Assembly: GCF_000712135.1 (NCBI RefSeq)
Contig: NZ_JOOE01000003.1
Span: forward strand, 310,001 to 374,000
Length of the DNA: 64,000 nucleotides
From: Sphingomonas sp. UNC305MFCol5.2
GTDB lineage: Bacteria > Pseudomonadota > Alphaproteobacteria > Sphingomonadales > Sphingomonadaceae
Direction: 5' to 3'
Shown: positions 33,520 through 42,901 of the stretch, piece after piece
Numbering within the stretch: position 1 is the stretch's first letter
How the letters are laid out: every line of letters begins with the position of its first letter
The notes under the pieces: model-generated
The model's database searches: none
What the model was told of the DNA's origin: nothing
The model's input: only the letters and a program-made list of their open reading frames with translations
Program-made: the position numbers and the translations under genes

Positions 33520-34902
33520 TCAATCCCCCGCCTGCACGTCCTTCCCGTACATCACCGCCTTCAGATTCATGAACTCGTGCATGCCCCAGGGGCCCAGCTC
33601 GCGCCCGTGCCCCGACAGCTTGACGCCTCCGAACGGCGCCGCCGGCGTCGAGGCGAGCAGCGAATTCACTGCCGTCATCCCAGCCTGGATATCCCGCGCG
33701 AACCGCTCGATCTCGGCCTCGTCCTGCGTCCACACTGCCGAACCCAGCCCGTAAGGAACGTCGTTGGCCAGCGCGATCGCCGCGTCGATATCGCCGGCCT
33801 TGTACACCGCCGCCACCGGCCCGAAGATTTCCTCTTTCGCGACATCGCTCTCCGGATCGAGCCCCACCAGCACCCCCGGCGTCATCCACGCGCCTTCGCG
33901 GTCGATCTTCTCGGCGCCGAACAGCAAGGTCGCCCCCGCGGCCTTCGCCCGCTCGACCTGCTCCAGCACCGTGTCGCGCTGCGCCTCGCTGGAGAGCGGC
34001 CCCATCACCGTGCCCGCATCCATCGGATCGCCGATCTTCACGGCTCTCATCCCCGCCGAGAATTTCTCGAGAAACGCATCATACACTTCCGCATGCACGA
34101 TCATCCTTTTGGCGCAGATGCAGCTCTGCCCGGCATTCTGGACGCGCGCGGTCACGGCGGTCTTGGCCGCCAGATCGAGATCGGCCGAAGGCATCACGAT
34201 CAGCGGATCCGATCCGCCCAGCTCGAGCACCACTTTCTTGAGGGCCTTTCCCGCCGCCTGCGCGACCTTGGCGCCGGCGCCTTCGCTGCCGGTCAGCGTC
34301 ACCGCCACCACGCGCTTGTCGGCAATGATGTCCGAAACCTTGTCGGACTTGATCGCGAGATTCTGGAACAACCCGTCGGGCGCGCCCGCCGCGCTGGCGA
34401 GCTGCTGCATCAGCGCTCCACAGCCTTGCACGCTCGACGCGTGCTTCAGCAGCGCGACATTGCCCGCCATGATCGTCGGCGCGAGGAAACGGACCACCTG
34501 CCAATAGGGGAAGTTCCACGGCATCACCGCAAGCACCGGCCCCATCGGCAGCCAGCGCGCCACTGCGCGGCCGGTCGCCGTCGTCACTTCGGTCGGTTCC
34601 AGATAGCCGGGGCCATGCTCGGCATAATGCCGGAAGCCCGAGATGCATTTCTCGACCTCGGCGATTCCGCCGGTGATCGTCTTGCCCATTTCCTTCACCG
34701 CGGTTTCGGCGAGATGCTGCTTGTTGGCCTCCCATTGGTCGGCGATTCGCCCGAGCAATGCGGTCCGCTGCTCGATCGGCGAATTGCGCCACGACTGGAA
34801 ACAGGTCTGCGCGCGGCTCAGCGCCAGTTCCACGCCGTCCGCGTCGAGTTCCCTGAAACTTTCACCGGCCTCGCCGGTCGCAGGGTTGATGCTGGTGAAC
34901 AT
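33520..34902 (-). CDS. NAD(P)-dependent aldehyde dehydrogenase (succinate-semialdehyde type)
   Basis: 460 residues, ALDH superfamily with PWNFPYWQVVRFLAP, catalytic Glu227 in LELGGSDP and Cys261 in NAGQSCICAKR, and EEIFGPVAAVY. The short N-terminus (MFTSINPATGE) and ICAKR after the Cys resemble the GabD/YneI succinate-semialdehyde dehydrogenase group. The exact substrate is inferred. Confidence 0.9.
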   Translation of the reverse strand: MFTSINPATGEAGESFRELDADGVELALSRAQTCFQSWRNSPIEQRTALLGRIADQWEANKQHLAETAVKEMGKTITGGIAEVEKCISGFRHYAEHGPGYLEPTEVTTATGRAVARWLPMGPVLAVMPWNFPYWQVVRFLAPTIMAGNVALLKHASSVQGCGALMQQLASAAGAPDGLFQNLAIKSDKVSDIIADKRVVAVTLTGSEGAGAKVAQAAGKALKKVVLELGGSDPLIVMPSADLDLAAKTAVTARVQNAGQSCICAKRMIVHAEVYDAFLEKFSAGMRAVKIGDPMDAGTVMGPLSSEAQRDTVLEQVERAKAAGATLLFGAEKIDREGAWMTPGVLVGLDPESDVAKEEIFGPVAAVYKAGDIDAAIALANDVPYGLGSAVWTQDEAEIERFARDIQAGMTAVNSLLASTPAAPFGGVKLSGHGRELGPWGMHEFMNLKAVMYGKDVQAGD

Positions 34903-34921
34903 GGGCGCTTCTCCTTGCCTG

Positions 34922-35064
34922 TTCCCCTCCCTGCAAGGGAGGGGTTAGGGGTGGGTGGCGCCGGTCGGGGCTCGATGCCCCGATCGGCGCGCTCAAGGAG
35001 AACGTAGGAAGGGCTCGCTGCGCTCGCCACCCACCCCCTGCCCCTCCCTTGCAGGGAGGGGAGT
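34922..35064. repeat. Compound inverted repeat upstream of xseB
   Basis: CCCCTCCCTGCAAGGGAGGGG and GGGGTGGGTGG on the left mirror CCACCCACCCCCTG and CCCTCCCTTGCAGGGAGGGG on the right. Same family as 23761-23912. It fills the divergent spacer, so promoters of xseB and the aldehyde dehydrogenase must lie in or next to it. Confidence 0.87.
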
Positions 35065-35106
35065 AGGCGGTTGCAATCCCAGCCCGCCCTGCCGCATAGC
35101 GGGCGC

Positions 35107-35352
35107 ATGGCAGACGAAGCGCAAATCTCCGAACTCTCGTTCGAGGAGGCCCTCAAGGAGCTCGAACGAATCGTCATGCGGCTGGAAAGCGGCGACGCGC
35201 AGCTCCAGGAAGCGATCGACCTTTACGAGCGCGGCGACCAGCTTCGCAGTCAATGCGCTGCCCGACTCGACGCCGCGCAGGCGCGCATCGAGGCGATCCG
35301 TACCGACACGCAGGGCCGCGCCGCCGGCACCGCTCCCTTCGCCGCCGGCTGA
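35107..35352 (+). CDS. xseB: Exodeoxyribonuclease VII small subunit
   Basis: 81 residues from ATG 35107. [34 protein letters not shown] is the XseB core helix pair. Partner of XseA in single-strand DNA degradation. As in many alphaproteobacteria it is followed directly by ispA, 4 nt later. Confidence 0.95.
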   Translation: MADEAQISELSFEEALKELERIVMRLESGDAQLQEAIDLYERGDQLRSQCAARLDAAQARIEAIRTDTQGRAAGTAPFAAG

Positions 35353-35356
35353 CCGG

Positions 35357-36265
35357 GTGGCGAGCGTGGCCGATGCGTCCCTCGCGCTCCAATCGGCGCT
35401 AAGACAGGTCTCCACCGAGATCGATCGCCAGTTCGATCTGCTGCTGGCGATCCCCGACGATCCCCGCCGGGACCTCTATCGCGCGATGCGCCACGCCGCG
35501 ATCGGCGGGGGCAAGCGGCTCCGGCCTTTGCTCGTATTCGGCACCGCGAGCCTTTTCGGAGTCAACCGCACCACCATCGCCCGCGTCGCGACCGCGCTCG
35601 AGTGCATCCATGTCTATTCGCTGATCCACGACGATCTGCCGGCGATGGACGATGACGACATGCGCCGCGGCAAGCCGACGGTGCACAAGGCGTTCGACGA
35701 GGCGACTGCGATTCTCGCCGGCGATTGCCTTCACGCGCTCGCCTTCGAGATCCTGGCCGACAATGCGACGCATCCCGATCCGTTCGTGCGCGTGGAGCTG
35801 GTCGGCGCGCTCGCGCATGCCTCGGGCCCGTCGGGCATGGCGGGCGGGCAGATGATGGATCTGGAGGCCACGAAAGCGAGCTTCGATCTTCCCACGGTCA
35901 CGCGGCTGCAGGCGATGAAGACCGGCGCGCTGATCGGCTGCGCGGTCGAGAGCGGCGCGATCCTCGGCCGCTTGCCGCCCGAAGGCCGCACGGGCCTGCG
36001 CGGCTATGCCCGCGATCTCGGCCTCGCCTTCCAGATCGCCGACGACATCCTCGATGCCGAGGGCGACGAAGCGCTCACCGGCAAGAAGCTCCGCAAGGAC
36101 GCGGCGGCGGGCAAGGAGACCTTCCTCACGCTGCTCGGGCTCGATCGCGCGCGCGCGCAGGCGCGGCTGCTGGTCGATCAAGCGGTCGCGCATTTGAAAC
36201 CCTATGGCCCCGAGGCCGATCTGCTGCGCGACATCGCGCGCTACACGCTGGAGAGGGATCGATGA
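35357..36265 (+). CDS. ispA: Farnesyl diphosphate synthase
   Basis: 302 residues from GTG 35357 (GTG 35366 also possible). First Asp-rich motif as DDLPAMDDDDMRRG and second as FQIADDILDAEGD; GGKRLRPLL at the start. Condenses DMAPP and IPP to GPP and FPP for quinone, hopanoid and carotenoid synthesis. Stop overlaps the coaD start as ATGA. Confidence 0.95.
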   Translation: MASVADASLALQSALRQVSTEIDRQFDLLLAIPDDPRRDLYRAMRHAAIGGGKRLRPLLVFGTASLFGVNRTTIARVATALECIHVYSLIHDDLPAMDDDDMRRGKPTVHKAFDEATAILAGDCLHALAFEILADNATHPDPFVRVELVGALAHASGPSGMAGGQMMDLEATKASFDLPTVTRLQAMKTGALIGCAVESGAILGRLPPEGRTGLRGYARDLGLAFQIADDILDAEGDEALTGKKLRKDAAAGKETFLTLLGLDRARAQARLLVDQAVAHLKPYGPEADLLRDIARYTLERDR

Positions 36266-36768
36266 CCGTCCGCACCGGAGTCTATCCCGGCACTTTCGAC
36301 CCTATCACCCGCGGCCATATGGACATCATCCGCCGCGGCGCGAAACTGGTCGACCGGCTGGTGATCGGGGTGACCACCAATCCCTCCAAGTCCCCGATGT
36401 TCACGATCGACGAGCGCATGGCGATGGTCGAGCGGGAAACTGCCGGGATCGATGGCGAGATCCACGTCGTCAGCTTCGATTCGCTGCTCATGGACTTCGC
36501 CGAGCGTGAAGGCGCGAGCATGATCGTCCGCGGCCTGCGCGCCGTCGCCGATTTCGAGTACGAATATCAGATGGCGGGGATGAACCAGCAACTGAACGAC
36601 CGCGTCGAGACGGTCTTCCTGATGGCCGACGTCTCGCTCCAGCCGATCGCCAGCCGCCTGGTCAAGGAGATCGCCTTATATGGCGGCGCGATCCGCAAGT
36701 TCGTCAGCCCCGCGGTCGAGGCCGACGTCGCCCGCCGGGTCTCGGAGATCGGCCGCAAGGGCAGTTGA
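36262..36768 (+). CDS. coaD: Pantetheine-phosphate adenylyltransferase
   Basis: 168 residues. YPGTFDPITRGHMDII carries the nucleotidyltransferase (T/H)xGH-type motif; VRGLRAVADFEYEYQMAGMN and SSTLV-equivalent SRLVKEIA follow. Fourth step of coenzyme A synthesis, adding AMP to phosphopantetheine. Length is typical (about 160-170). Confidence 0.96.
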   Translation: MTVRTGVYPGTFDPITRGHMDIIRRGAKLVDRLVIGVTTNPSKSPMFTIDERMAMVERETAGIDGEIHVVSFDSLLMDFAEREGASMIVRGLRAVADFEYEYQMAGMNQQLNDRVETVFLMADVSLQPIASRLVKEIALYGGAIRKFVSPAVEADVARRVSEIGRKGS

Positions 36769-36836
36769 GCGCGGCCTTTCCGCCGCCACAGAGTTGTTCT
36801 AGACCCTTTGCCGACAAGAGAATCCTGGGGATGTTG

Positions 36837-37532
36837 ATGCGTTTCGTTGCCGCTTTGGCCGCTGCTGCCGCCATGTTGATTGCCGTGCCCGCCGCTGCCC
36901 AGAAAGGCCCGGCCGCCAAACCCGAGGTCGAGACGTTCAAGGGCGTCGCCGCCGACCCGAAGGCCAGTGTCGCCACCGCCGTCGGTGCCGACCCGGAGAA
37001 CACCTGGGTCCTCGATCTCTCGACCGGCGGCCGCGTCATGATCCGGCTGCGCCCCGACGTCGCCCCGAAGATGGTGACGCAGGTCAAGACGCTCACGCGC
37101 CGCAAATTCTATGACGGCATCATCTTCCACCGCGTGATCGACGGCCCCGAGAACATGGCGCAGGGCGGCGATCCGACCGGCACCGGCACCGGCGAGTCCG
37201 ATCTTCCGGACGTGCCCGCCGAGTTCAACAACCTGCCCCACGTCCGCGGCGCGGTCTCGGCTGCGCGCACGCAGGACGTGAACAGCGCCAACAGCCAGTT
37301 CTTCATCATGTTCGGCCCGCGGCTCGGCTTCGACCATGATTATACCGTGTTCGGCCGCGTCGTCGAAGGCATGCAGTGGGTCGACAAGATCGAACGTGGC
37401 GAGCCGCCCGCGAACCCGACGCGCATCCTCCATGCCTATATCGCCGCGGACAATCCGCCGCCCTACCAGGCCGCACCGGTCGCCGCGCCGGCGCTGCCGG
37501 AGGGCGAGACCAAGGTCACGCTGCCTCAATAA
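36837..37532 (+). CDS. Periplasmic cyclophilin-type peptidyl-prolyl isomerase
   Basis: 231 residues from ATG 36837 (GGGG 7 nt upstream; ATG 36831 is too close to it). Signal peptide ends AAAQ; the cyclophilin core runs about 60-205 with FYDGIIFHRVIDG, AQGGDPTGTG, NSANSQFFIMFG and HDYTVFGRVVEGM. The catalytic Arg (FHRV) is present. A Pro-rich tail follows. It abuts queA. Confidence 0.9.
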   Translation: MRFVAALAAAAAMLIAVPAAAQKGPAAKPEVETFKGVAADPKASVATAVGADPENTWVLDLSTGGRVMIRLRPDVAPKMVTQVKTLTRRKFYDGIIFHRVIDGPENMAQGGDPTGTGTGESDLPDVPAEFNNLPHVRGAVSAARTQDVNSANSQFFIMFGPRLGFDHDYTVFGRVVEGMQWVDKIERGEPPANPTRILHAYIAADNPPPYQAAPVAAPALPEGETKVTLPQ

Positions 37533-38558
37533 GTGAACGTCGACCTTTTCGATTTCGAGCTGCCGGGCGAGCGGATCGCGCTCCGACCGGCGAGCCCGCG
37601 CGACTCCGCGCGCCTGCTGGTTCTGGACGGGGCGGAGACGCGCGATGCGACCGTGCGCGATCTGCCCTCGTTCCTGCGCCGCGGTGACCTGCTCGTGTTC
37701 AACGACACCCGTGTCATCCCCGCCCAGCTCGAGGGATTGCGCGGCGAAGCGCGGATCGGCGCGACGCTTCACAAGCGCGAGGGGCCGCGCCGCTGGCGCG
37801 CCTTCGTCCGCAACGCCCGGCGGCTGCGCGAAGGCGACAGCGTCGATTTCGGCCAGGGCGTGACGGCGCGCGCCTCGGATCGCGCCGAGGACGGCAGCCT
37901 CGCGCTCGACTTCGCCGGCGACGAGCCGGTCGAATTGCTGCTGGCACGCTGCGGCCGCATGCCGCTGCCGCCTTATATCGCCTCGAAGCGCCCCACCGAC
38001 GCCCGCGACGCCGACGATTACCAGACGATGTTCGCGAGCGAGCCCGGCGCCGTCGCCGCGCCCACCGCCGCGCTGCATTTCACCCCTGCGCTGCTCGCGG
38101 CGCTCGATGCTGCCGGGATCGGCCACGCGACACTGACGCTCCATGTCGGCGCGGGCACCTTCCTGCCGGTCAAGGCCGAGGACACCGCCGCGCACAGGAT
38201 GCACGCCGAATGGGGCCGGATCGATGCCGCGACCGCCGACCGGCTCAACGCCGTCCGCGCCGCGGGCGGCCGGGTGATCGCGGTCGGCACCACCAGCCTG
38301 CGCTTGATCGAGAGCGCCGCCGACCCAGACGGCGTGATCCGCCCGTTCGAAGGCGATACCGCGATCTTCATCACCCCCGGCTACCGGTTCAAGGGGATCG
38401 ACGGCCTCGTCACCAACTTCCACTTGCCGCGCTCGACTCTGTTCATGCTGGTATCGGCGCTGATGGGGCTGGAGCGGATGCAGGCAGCCTACGCCCATGC
38501 CATCGACAAGCAGTATCGTTTCTATAGCTATGGCGATGCCAGCCTGTTGCTGCCCTGA
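37533..38558 (+). CDS. queA: S-adenosylmethionine:tRNA ribosyltransferase-isomerase
   Basis: 341 residues from a GTG directly after the cyclophilin stop. [55 protein letters not shown] and [17 protein letters not shown] are QueA signatures. It makes epoxyqueuosine in tRNA. tgt, the base-exchange enzyme of the same pathway, lies about 3 kb downstream on the same strand with unrelated genes between. Confidence 0.95.
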   Translation: MNVDLFDFELPGERIALRPASPRDSARLLVLDGAETRDATVRDLPSFLRRGDLLVFNDTRVIPAQLEGLRGEARIGATLHKREGPRRWRAFVRNARRLREGDSVDFGQGVTARASDRAEDGSLALDFAGDEPVELLLARCGRMPLPPYIASKRPTDARDADDYQTMFASEPGAVAAPTAALHFTPALLAALDAAGIGHATLTLHVGAGTFLPVKAEDTAAHRMHAEWGRIDAATADRLNAVRAAGGRVIAVGTTSLRLIESAADPDGVIRPFEGDTAIFITPGYRFKGIDGLVTNFHLPRSTLFMLVSALMGLERMQAAYAHAIDKQYRFYSYGDASLLLP

Positions 38559-38568
38559 CGGAAGGACG

Positions 38569-39090
38569 ATGATGCGCCTGTTCCTGCTGCTCGCCGCGTT
38601 CGTCGCCGGCCCCGCTCTCGCCCAGCAAGCGCGGCCGGCGCAGGTCACGCCGGTCGTTCCCGGTCCGCAGGCCCAGCCCGCCGCCACCGTGATGGCCGAA
38701 CCGGTCGCGATGATGATCGCCGCATTCGACCGCGACGGCGATGCCCTGGTCAGCCGCGCCGAGTTCGACGCCGGGCTCCGCCACAGCTTCGACAGTATCG
38801 ACACCCGCAAGACCGGCGCGCTCGGCTATATCGCCTTTTCGGACTGGTCCGAGCGCTGGCTCGGCGATCGCAACACGCTGCCCAGCCCGTTCGAGACCGA
38901 TCGCGACGGCGACAACCGCATCACCTGGGACGAACTCGCCGCGCGCTTCGCACTCCTCTTCACCCGGTTCGACACCAACAAGGACGGGTCGCTCTCGCGC
39001 AGCGAGCTGCTGACGCTGCGCCCGCAGATGTTCGATCGCGACCGGCGCGGACGCCCCATGAACGCGCCCGCGAAGCCTCCGCGCAATTGA
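38569..39090 (+). CDS. Exported EF-hand protein
   Basis: 173 residues from ATG 38569 (GGAAGG upstream). Signal peptide ends ALAQ, then three EF-hand calcium loops: DRDGDALVSRAEF, DRDGDNRITWDEL and DTNKDGSLSRSEL, with a degenerate one at DTRKTGALGYIAF. Probably periplasmic calcium binding. It starts 10 nt after queA. Confidence 0.85.
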   Translation: MMRLFLLLAAFVAGPALAQQARPAQVTPVVPGPQAQPAATVMAEPVAMMIAAFDRDGDALVSRAEFDAGLRHSFDSIDTRKTGALGYIAFSDWSERWLGDRNTLPSPFETDRDGDNRITWDELAARFALLFTRFDTNKDGSLSRSELLTLRPQMFDRDRRGRPMNAPAKPPRN

Positions 39091-39131
39091 GGTCCTAGCA
39101 TCTCATGCGTTTGCGCGGTTAAACGAGCCTA

Positions 39132-40043
39132 ATGGCGGGACACCACGACCATCACCATGCCCATGGGCCGGCCGATTTCGGCCGCGCCTTTGCAATCGGG
39201 ACGATCCTCAATCTCGGCTTCGTCCTCATCGAGGGCGCCGCCGGGTTCCTCACCGATTCGGTCGCGTTGCTCGCCGATGCCGGTCACAATCTCTCCGACG
39301 TTCTCGGGCTGCTCGTCGCCTGGGCAGGCATGGAACTCGCCAAGCGACCCGCCTCGAAACGCTTCACTTATGGCCTGCGCGGCAGTTCGATCCTCGCCGC
39401 GCTGACCAATTCGGTGCTGCTGCTCGTCGCCGTCGGCGCCATCGCCTGGGAGGCGATCGGCCGTTTCTCGGATCCGCCGGTGATCGCTGGCGGGACGGTG
39501 ATGATCGTCGCCGGCCTCGGCATCGTCGTCAACCTGTCGACCGCGTTGCTGTTCGCGCGCGGGCGCAAGAGCGACATCAACATCCGCGGCGCCTATCTCC
39601 ACATGGCGGCCGACGCCGCGGTCTCCGCCGGCGTGGTGATCGGCGGCGGGCTCATCCTTCTGACCGGCTCGGAATGGATCGACCCCGCGGTCAGCCTGGT
39701 GATCGTCGCGGTCATTTTGTGGAGCACATGGGGCCTGGCACGCGAGTCGCTGACGATGGTCCTCCAGGCGGTGCCCGACGGGATCGACGCGGACGCCGTC
39801 CGGAACACCCTGGCAAACCTGCCCGGCGTCGCGCGCGTCCACGATCTCCACATCTGGCCGATGAGCACGACCGAGGCGGCATTGACTGCGCATCTGGTGA
39901 TGCCCGGCGGCCATCCTGGCGATGCGTTCCTGATCGACCTGCAGCACCGCCTCGCGCACGATTTCCGGATCGATCACACTACGGTCCAGATCGAGCTGGA
40001 CGAAGGCGCGGAATGCCGGATGCATGGGCACGCGCATGGCTGA
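39132..40043 (+). CDS. Cation diffusion facilitator (Zn/Co/Cd exporter)
   Basis: 303 residues: His-rich start (HHDHHHAHG), six helices, metal-site pairs in DAGHNLSD and HMAADAAVS, and a cytoplasmic domain with HDLHIWPMS ending in CRMHGHAHG. CzcD/ZitB type, exporting divalent metals by proton antiport. Confidence 0.93.
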   Translation: MAGHHDHHHAHGPADFGRAFAIGTILNLGFVLIEGAAGFLTDSVALLADAGHNLSDVLGLLVAWAGMELAKRPASKRFTYGLRGSSILAALTNSVLLLVAVGAIAWEAIGRFSDPPVIAGGTVMIVAGLGIVVNLSTALLFARGRKSDINIRGAYLHMAADAAVSAGVVIGGGLILLTGSEWIDPAVSLVIVAVILWSTWGLARESLTMVLQAVPDGIDADAVRNTLANLPGVARVHDLHIWPMSTTEAALTAHLVMPGGHPGDAFLIDLQHRLAHDFRIDHTTVQIELDEGAECRMHGHAHG

Positions 40044-40707
40044 GGCGACACGCGCAGACGGCGTGCAGACGCCGCCGATCCGGCTGGTGATCTTCGATTT
40101 CGACGGAACTTTATCCGACAGCGGCGACTGGTTCCTGTCGGTGGTCGACCAGCTCGCACGGCGTTTCAATTTCCGTACGGTCGCGCCCGATCAGGTCGAG
40201 ATGCTGCGCCACAAGAGCTCGCGCGAAGTGATCGACTTCCTCGGCATCTCGCGCTGGAAGATGCCGCTGATCGCGCGCCATTTGCGCAAGCTCGTGGGCC
40301 GCAACGCGCATGAGATCGAGCTCTTCCCCGGCACGCCCGATCTGCTCGAGCGGTTGGCGGACACCGGCGTCAAGATCGCGCTGGTCACGTCGAACTCCGA
40401 AGCCAATGCGCGAAAAATCCTCGGCGAGGAGCATGCCGCGCGTATCGATTTCTATGCCTGCGGCTCGTCGCTGTTCGGCAAGGCGCCCAAGTTCCGCCGC
40501 GTGCTCAAGAAAATGGGCATTCCCGCTGCCCAGGCGTTGGCGATCGGCGACGAGACTCGCGACGTCGATGCCGCGCGCGAAGTCGGTATGCGCGCAGGCT
40601 CGGTGCTGTGGGGCTATGCCAGCGAAACGGTGCTGACCGCGCTTCAGCCCGACGCCTTGTTCCGCGAGCCGCAGGACATCCTCGACTATGTCGCCGCGCA
40701 TCGCTGA
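40036..40707 (+). CDS. HAD-family phosphatase (phosphoglycolate-phosphatase-like)
   Basis: 223 residues from ATG 40036, overlapping the transporter stop by 8 nt (ATG 40024 also possible). HAD motifs: FDFDGTLSDS, VTSNSE, a Lys in FGKAPKF and GDETRDVDAARE. Substrate unknown. Confidence 0.88.
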   Translation: MAEATRADGVQTPPIRLVIFDFDGTLSDSGDWFLSVVDQLARRFNFRTVAPDQVEMLRHKSSREVIDFLGISRWKMPLIARHLRKLVGRNAHEIELFPGTPDLLERLADTGVKIALVTSNSEANARKILGEEHAARIDFYACGSSLFGKAPKFRRVLKKMGIPAAQALAIGDETRDVDAAREVGMRAGSVLWGYASETVLTALQPDALFREPQDILDYVAAHR

Positions 40708-40772
40708 GCGCGGAAGGTTAGGTTGAGAACCCATACAAGCTGTTGATTTGACTAACGGGATGTCCCCATTTC

Positions 40773-40798
40773 GTCATCCCCGCGAAAGCGGGGATGAC
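40773..40798. repeat. GTCATCCCCGC-GAAA-GCGGGGATGAC hairpin
   Basis: Perfect 11-bp stem with a GAAA loop in a 116-bp gap between convergent genes. A common alphaproteobacterial intergenic palindrome; may act as a terminator. Confidence 0.9.
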
Positions 40799-40823
40799 AC
40801 ATTTTGAATATGAGTCCGGATCC

Positions 40824-41450
40824 CTAGCCGAGATGCACCGCGAGCCACACGGTCGCGCGGTCCCTGGCCGTCCAGGTCACCCAATGCTTCTGTCCCGCCG
40901 CGATCAGCAGGTGATCGCCGGGGCCCAGCTTCACCTCGGTCGAATCCTCGATCCGCATCCCCGCCGCGCCTTCGAGGAGCAGCACCCATTCGTCGGCATC
41001 CTGCACCATCGGCGCGTCCTCGGGCGTCGCCTGCCCGCGCGAGACGATCCGCTCGACACGAATGCCCGGGCGCGCCAGCAATTCGGTGAATGCCTCGGCG
41101 CGCTTCGCGGCGGGCAGCTTTGCCAGCAAGTTCTCGATCTTCACCTTGAAGCGCGGCTTCGGCCTCGGCTTCGGAGCCGCTTTCGGTTCGGGCCCGGGCT
41201 TGCGGCGCGCCTTCACCGAGCCGGCCGACTTGCTCCACGCATTGCTCGCCGCGCCGCGAAGATAGTCCTCTATCTCCTCGTCGCTCGCCTGGAGCCCGTC
41301 GTCGCCGATTCCGAACACGGGTTCGCCGGCCGCGTCGTGCAGACCATATTTGCCGAAGTCGCCACCCGGCTTGCGCCGCCGGGAGCTCACCAGCTTCAAT
41401 CCGCGATGCGCCGCCATCTCGCGCAGCTTCTCGGTGGTTTCGTTGGGCAT
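40824..41450 (-). CDS. Two-domain protein with C-terminal cupin
   Basis: 208 residues from ATG 41450. N-terminal 75 residues (GLKLVSSRRRKPGGDFGKYG...IGDDGLQASDEEIEDYLRG) form a basic module, then an Arg/Lys/Pro linker (about 88-105), then a cupin barrel (about 110-208) with ADEWVLLLEGAAGMRI, LGPGDHLLIAAGQKHWV. Metal His ligands look reduced in number. Function unknown. Confidence 0.8.
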   Translation of the reverse strand: MPNETTEKLREMAAHRGLKLVSSRRRKPGGDFGKYGLHDAAGEPVFGIGDDGLQASDEEIEDYLRGAASNAWSKSAGSVKARRKPGPEPKAAPKPRPKPRFKVKIENLLAKLPAAKRAEAFTELLARPGIRVERIVSRGQATPEDAPMVQDADEWVLLLEGAAGMRIEDSTEVKLGPGDHLLIAAGQKHWVTWTARDRATVWLAVHLG

Positions 41451-41459
41451 GGCGTTAAC

Positions 41460-41613
41460 TCCAACTCCTTCTCCCCTTGTGGGAGAAGGAAGGGGCCCGC
41501 TGCGAAGCAGTGGGAAGGATGAGGGGGACGTCCGGTGAGACACATTCCCCCTCACCCTTCCGCCGATTTCATCGGCTCCCTCCCTCTCCCACAAGGGGAG
41601 AGGGAACTAGACA
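41460..41613. repeat. Inverted repeat pair between cupin and tgt starts
   Basis: CTCCTTCTCCCCTTGTGGGA on the left mirrors CCCTCTCCCACAAGGGGAGA on the right, with GGATGAGGGGG/CCCCCTCACCC between them. Lies in a divergent promoter region. Confidence 0.85.
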
Positions 41614-41644
41614 CCAATCCCACGTCACGCCAAGGGCAACGCCC

Positions 41645-42790
41645 ATGTCCCCTCCCCGTTTCCAGTTCACCATCCACGCCACCGACGGCAAGGCACGGCT
41701 CGGCACGATCGCGATGCAGCGCGGCGAAATCCGCACCCCCGCCTTCATGCCGGTCGGCACCGCCGCCACGGTCAAGGCAGTCAAGCCGCAGGACGTTCGC
41801 GCCTCGGGCGCCGATATCCTGCTCGGCAACACCTATCATCTGATGCTGCGCCCCACCGCCGAGCGCGTCCACAAGCTCGGCGGGCTGCACAAGTTCATGG
41901 GCTGGGACCGGCCGATCCTCACCGATTCGGGCGGCTATCAGGTGATGAGCCTGTCCGAGCTGACCAAGCGCAGCGAGGAAGGCATCGTCTTCAAGTCGCA
42001 TCTCGACGGCTCGCGCCACATGCTCAGCCCCGAACGTTCGATGGAGATCCAGCGGCTGCTCGGCTCGAACATCGTCATGGCGTTCGACGAGCTCGTGCCC
42101 ACCACGTCGACGCGCGACGTGCAGGCGGCGGCGATGGAGCGCTCGATGCGCTGGGCGAAGCGCTCGCGCGCGGGGTTCGATGCGGGCGGTGCGCATGCCG
42201 AAAACAACGCGCTGTTCGGCATCCAGCAAGGCGCTCTCGACGAAGGACTGCGCAAGGCGAGCGCCGACGCATTGCTCGACATCGGCTTCGACGGCTACGC
42301 GATCGGCGGCCTCGCCGTCGGCGAGGGGCAGGAAGCGATGTTCGGCGTGCTCGATTACGCGCCGGGCCAGCTCGATGCCGCCAGGCCCCGGTACCTGATG
42401 GGCGTGGGCAAGCCCGATGATATCGTCGGTGCGGTCGAGCGCGGAGTCGACATGTTCGATTGCGTCCTCCCCACCCGGTCGGGCCGCACCGGGCAGGCCT
42501 TCACCCGCACCGGCCCGATCAACATCCGCAATGCGAAGTTCGGCGAGGACGAGGGACCGCTCGATCCCACCTGCGCCTGCCCGACCTGCACGGGTTGGAG
42601 CCGGGCCTATATCCACCATCTCGTCCGCGCGGGCGAAATCCTCGGCGCGATGCTGATGACCGAGCATAATCTCTGGTTCTACCAGCAGCTCATGGCCGAT
42701 CTGCGCGCGGCGATCGGCGAGGGTCGGCTGGCGGCGTTCGCCGACGACTTCCGCGCGCGCTATCGCGCGGCCGAGGCCCTGAAGCCTTGA
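41645..42790 (+). CDS. tgt: tRNA-guanine transglycosylase
   Basis: 381 residues from ATG 41645. [16 protein letters not shown], catalytic Asp in [25 protein letters not shown] and a zinc site [16 protein letters not shown]. Exchanges guanine for preQ1 in tRNA with GUN anticodons; queA acts later in the same pathway. Confidence 0.96.
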   Translation: MSPPRFQFTIHATDGKARLGTIAMQRGEIRTPAFMPVGTAATVKAVKPQDVRASGADILLGNTYHLMLRPTAERVHKLGGLHKFMGWDRPILTDSGGYQVMSLSELTKRSEEGIVFKSHLDGSRHMLSPERSMEIQRLLGSNIVMAFDELVPTTSTRDVQAAAMERSMRWAKRSRAGFDAGGAHAENNALFGIQQGALDEGLRKASADALLDIGFDGYAIGGLAVGEGQEAMFGVLDYAPGQLDAARPRYLMGVGKPDDIVGAVERGVDMFDCVLPTRSGRTGQAFTRTGPINIRNAKFGEDEGPLDPTCACPTCTGWSRAYIHHLVRAGEILGAMLMTEHNLWFYQQLMADLRAAIGEGRLAAFADDFRARYRAAEALKP

Positions 42791-42791
42791 C

Positions 42792-42799
42792 TTAACCAT
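42792..42799 (+). promoter_or_regulatory. TTAACCAT, CtrA-type half site upstream of the SleB-type gene
   Basis: TTAACCAT is the half-site seen in alphaproteobacterial CtrA-regulated promoters. It lies in the 111-bp gap before the cell wall hydrolase. A single 8-mer is weak evidence. Confidence 0.35.
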
Positions 42800-42901
42800 C
42801 TTCTGTTCCGTCGCGGGACGGGGTGAAATCGAAGGGCGTTTCGTTCAGCTTTTCGCGATATATGCGCTGCCTTCCGGGCCCTCAGGGGCTTCCATGAGGC
42901 A

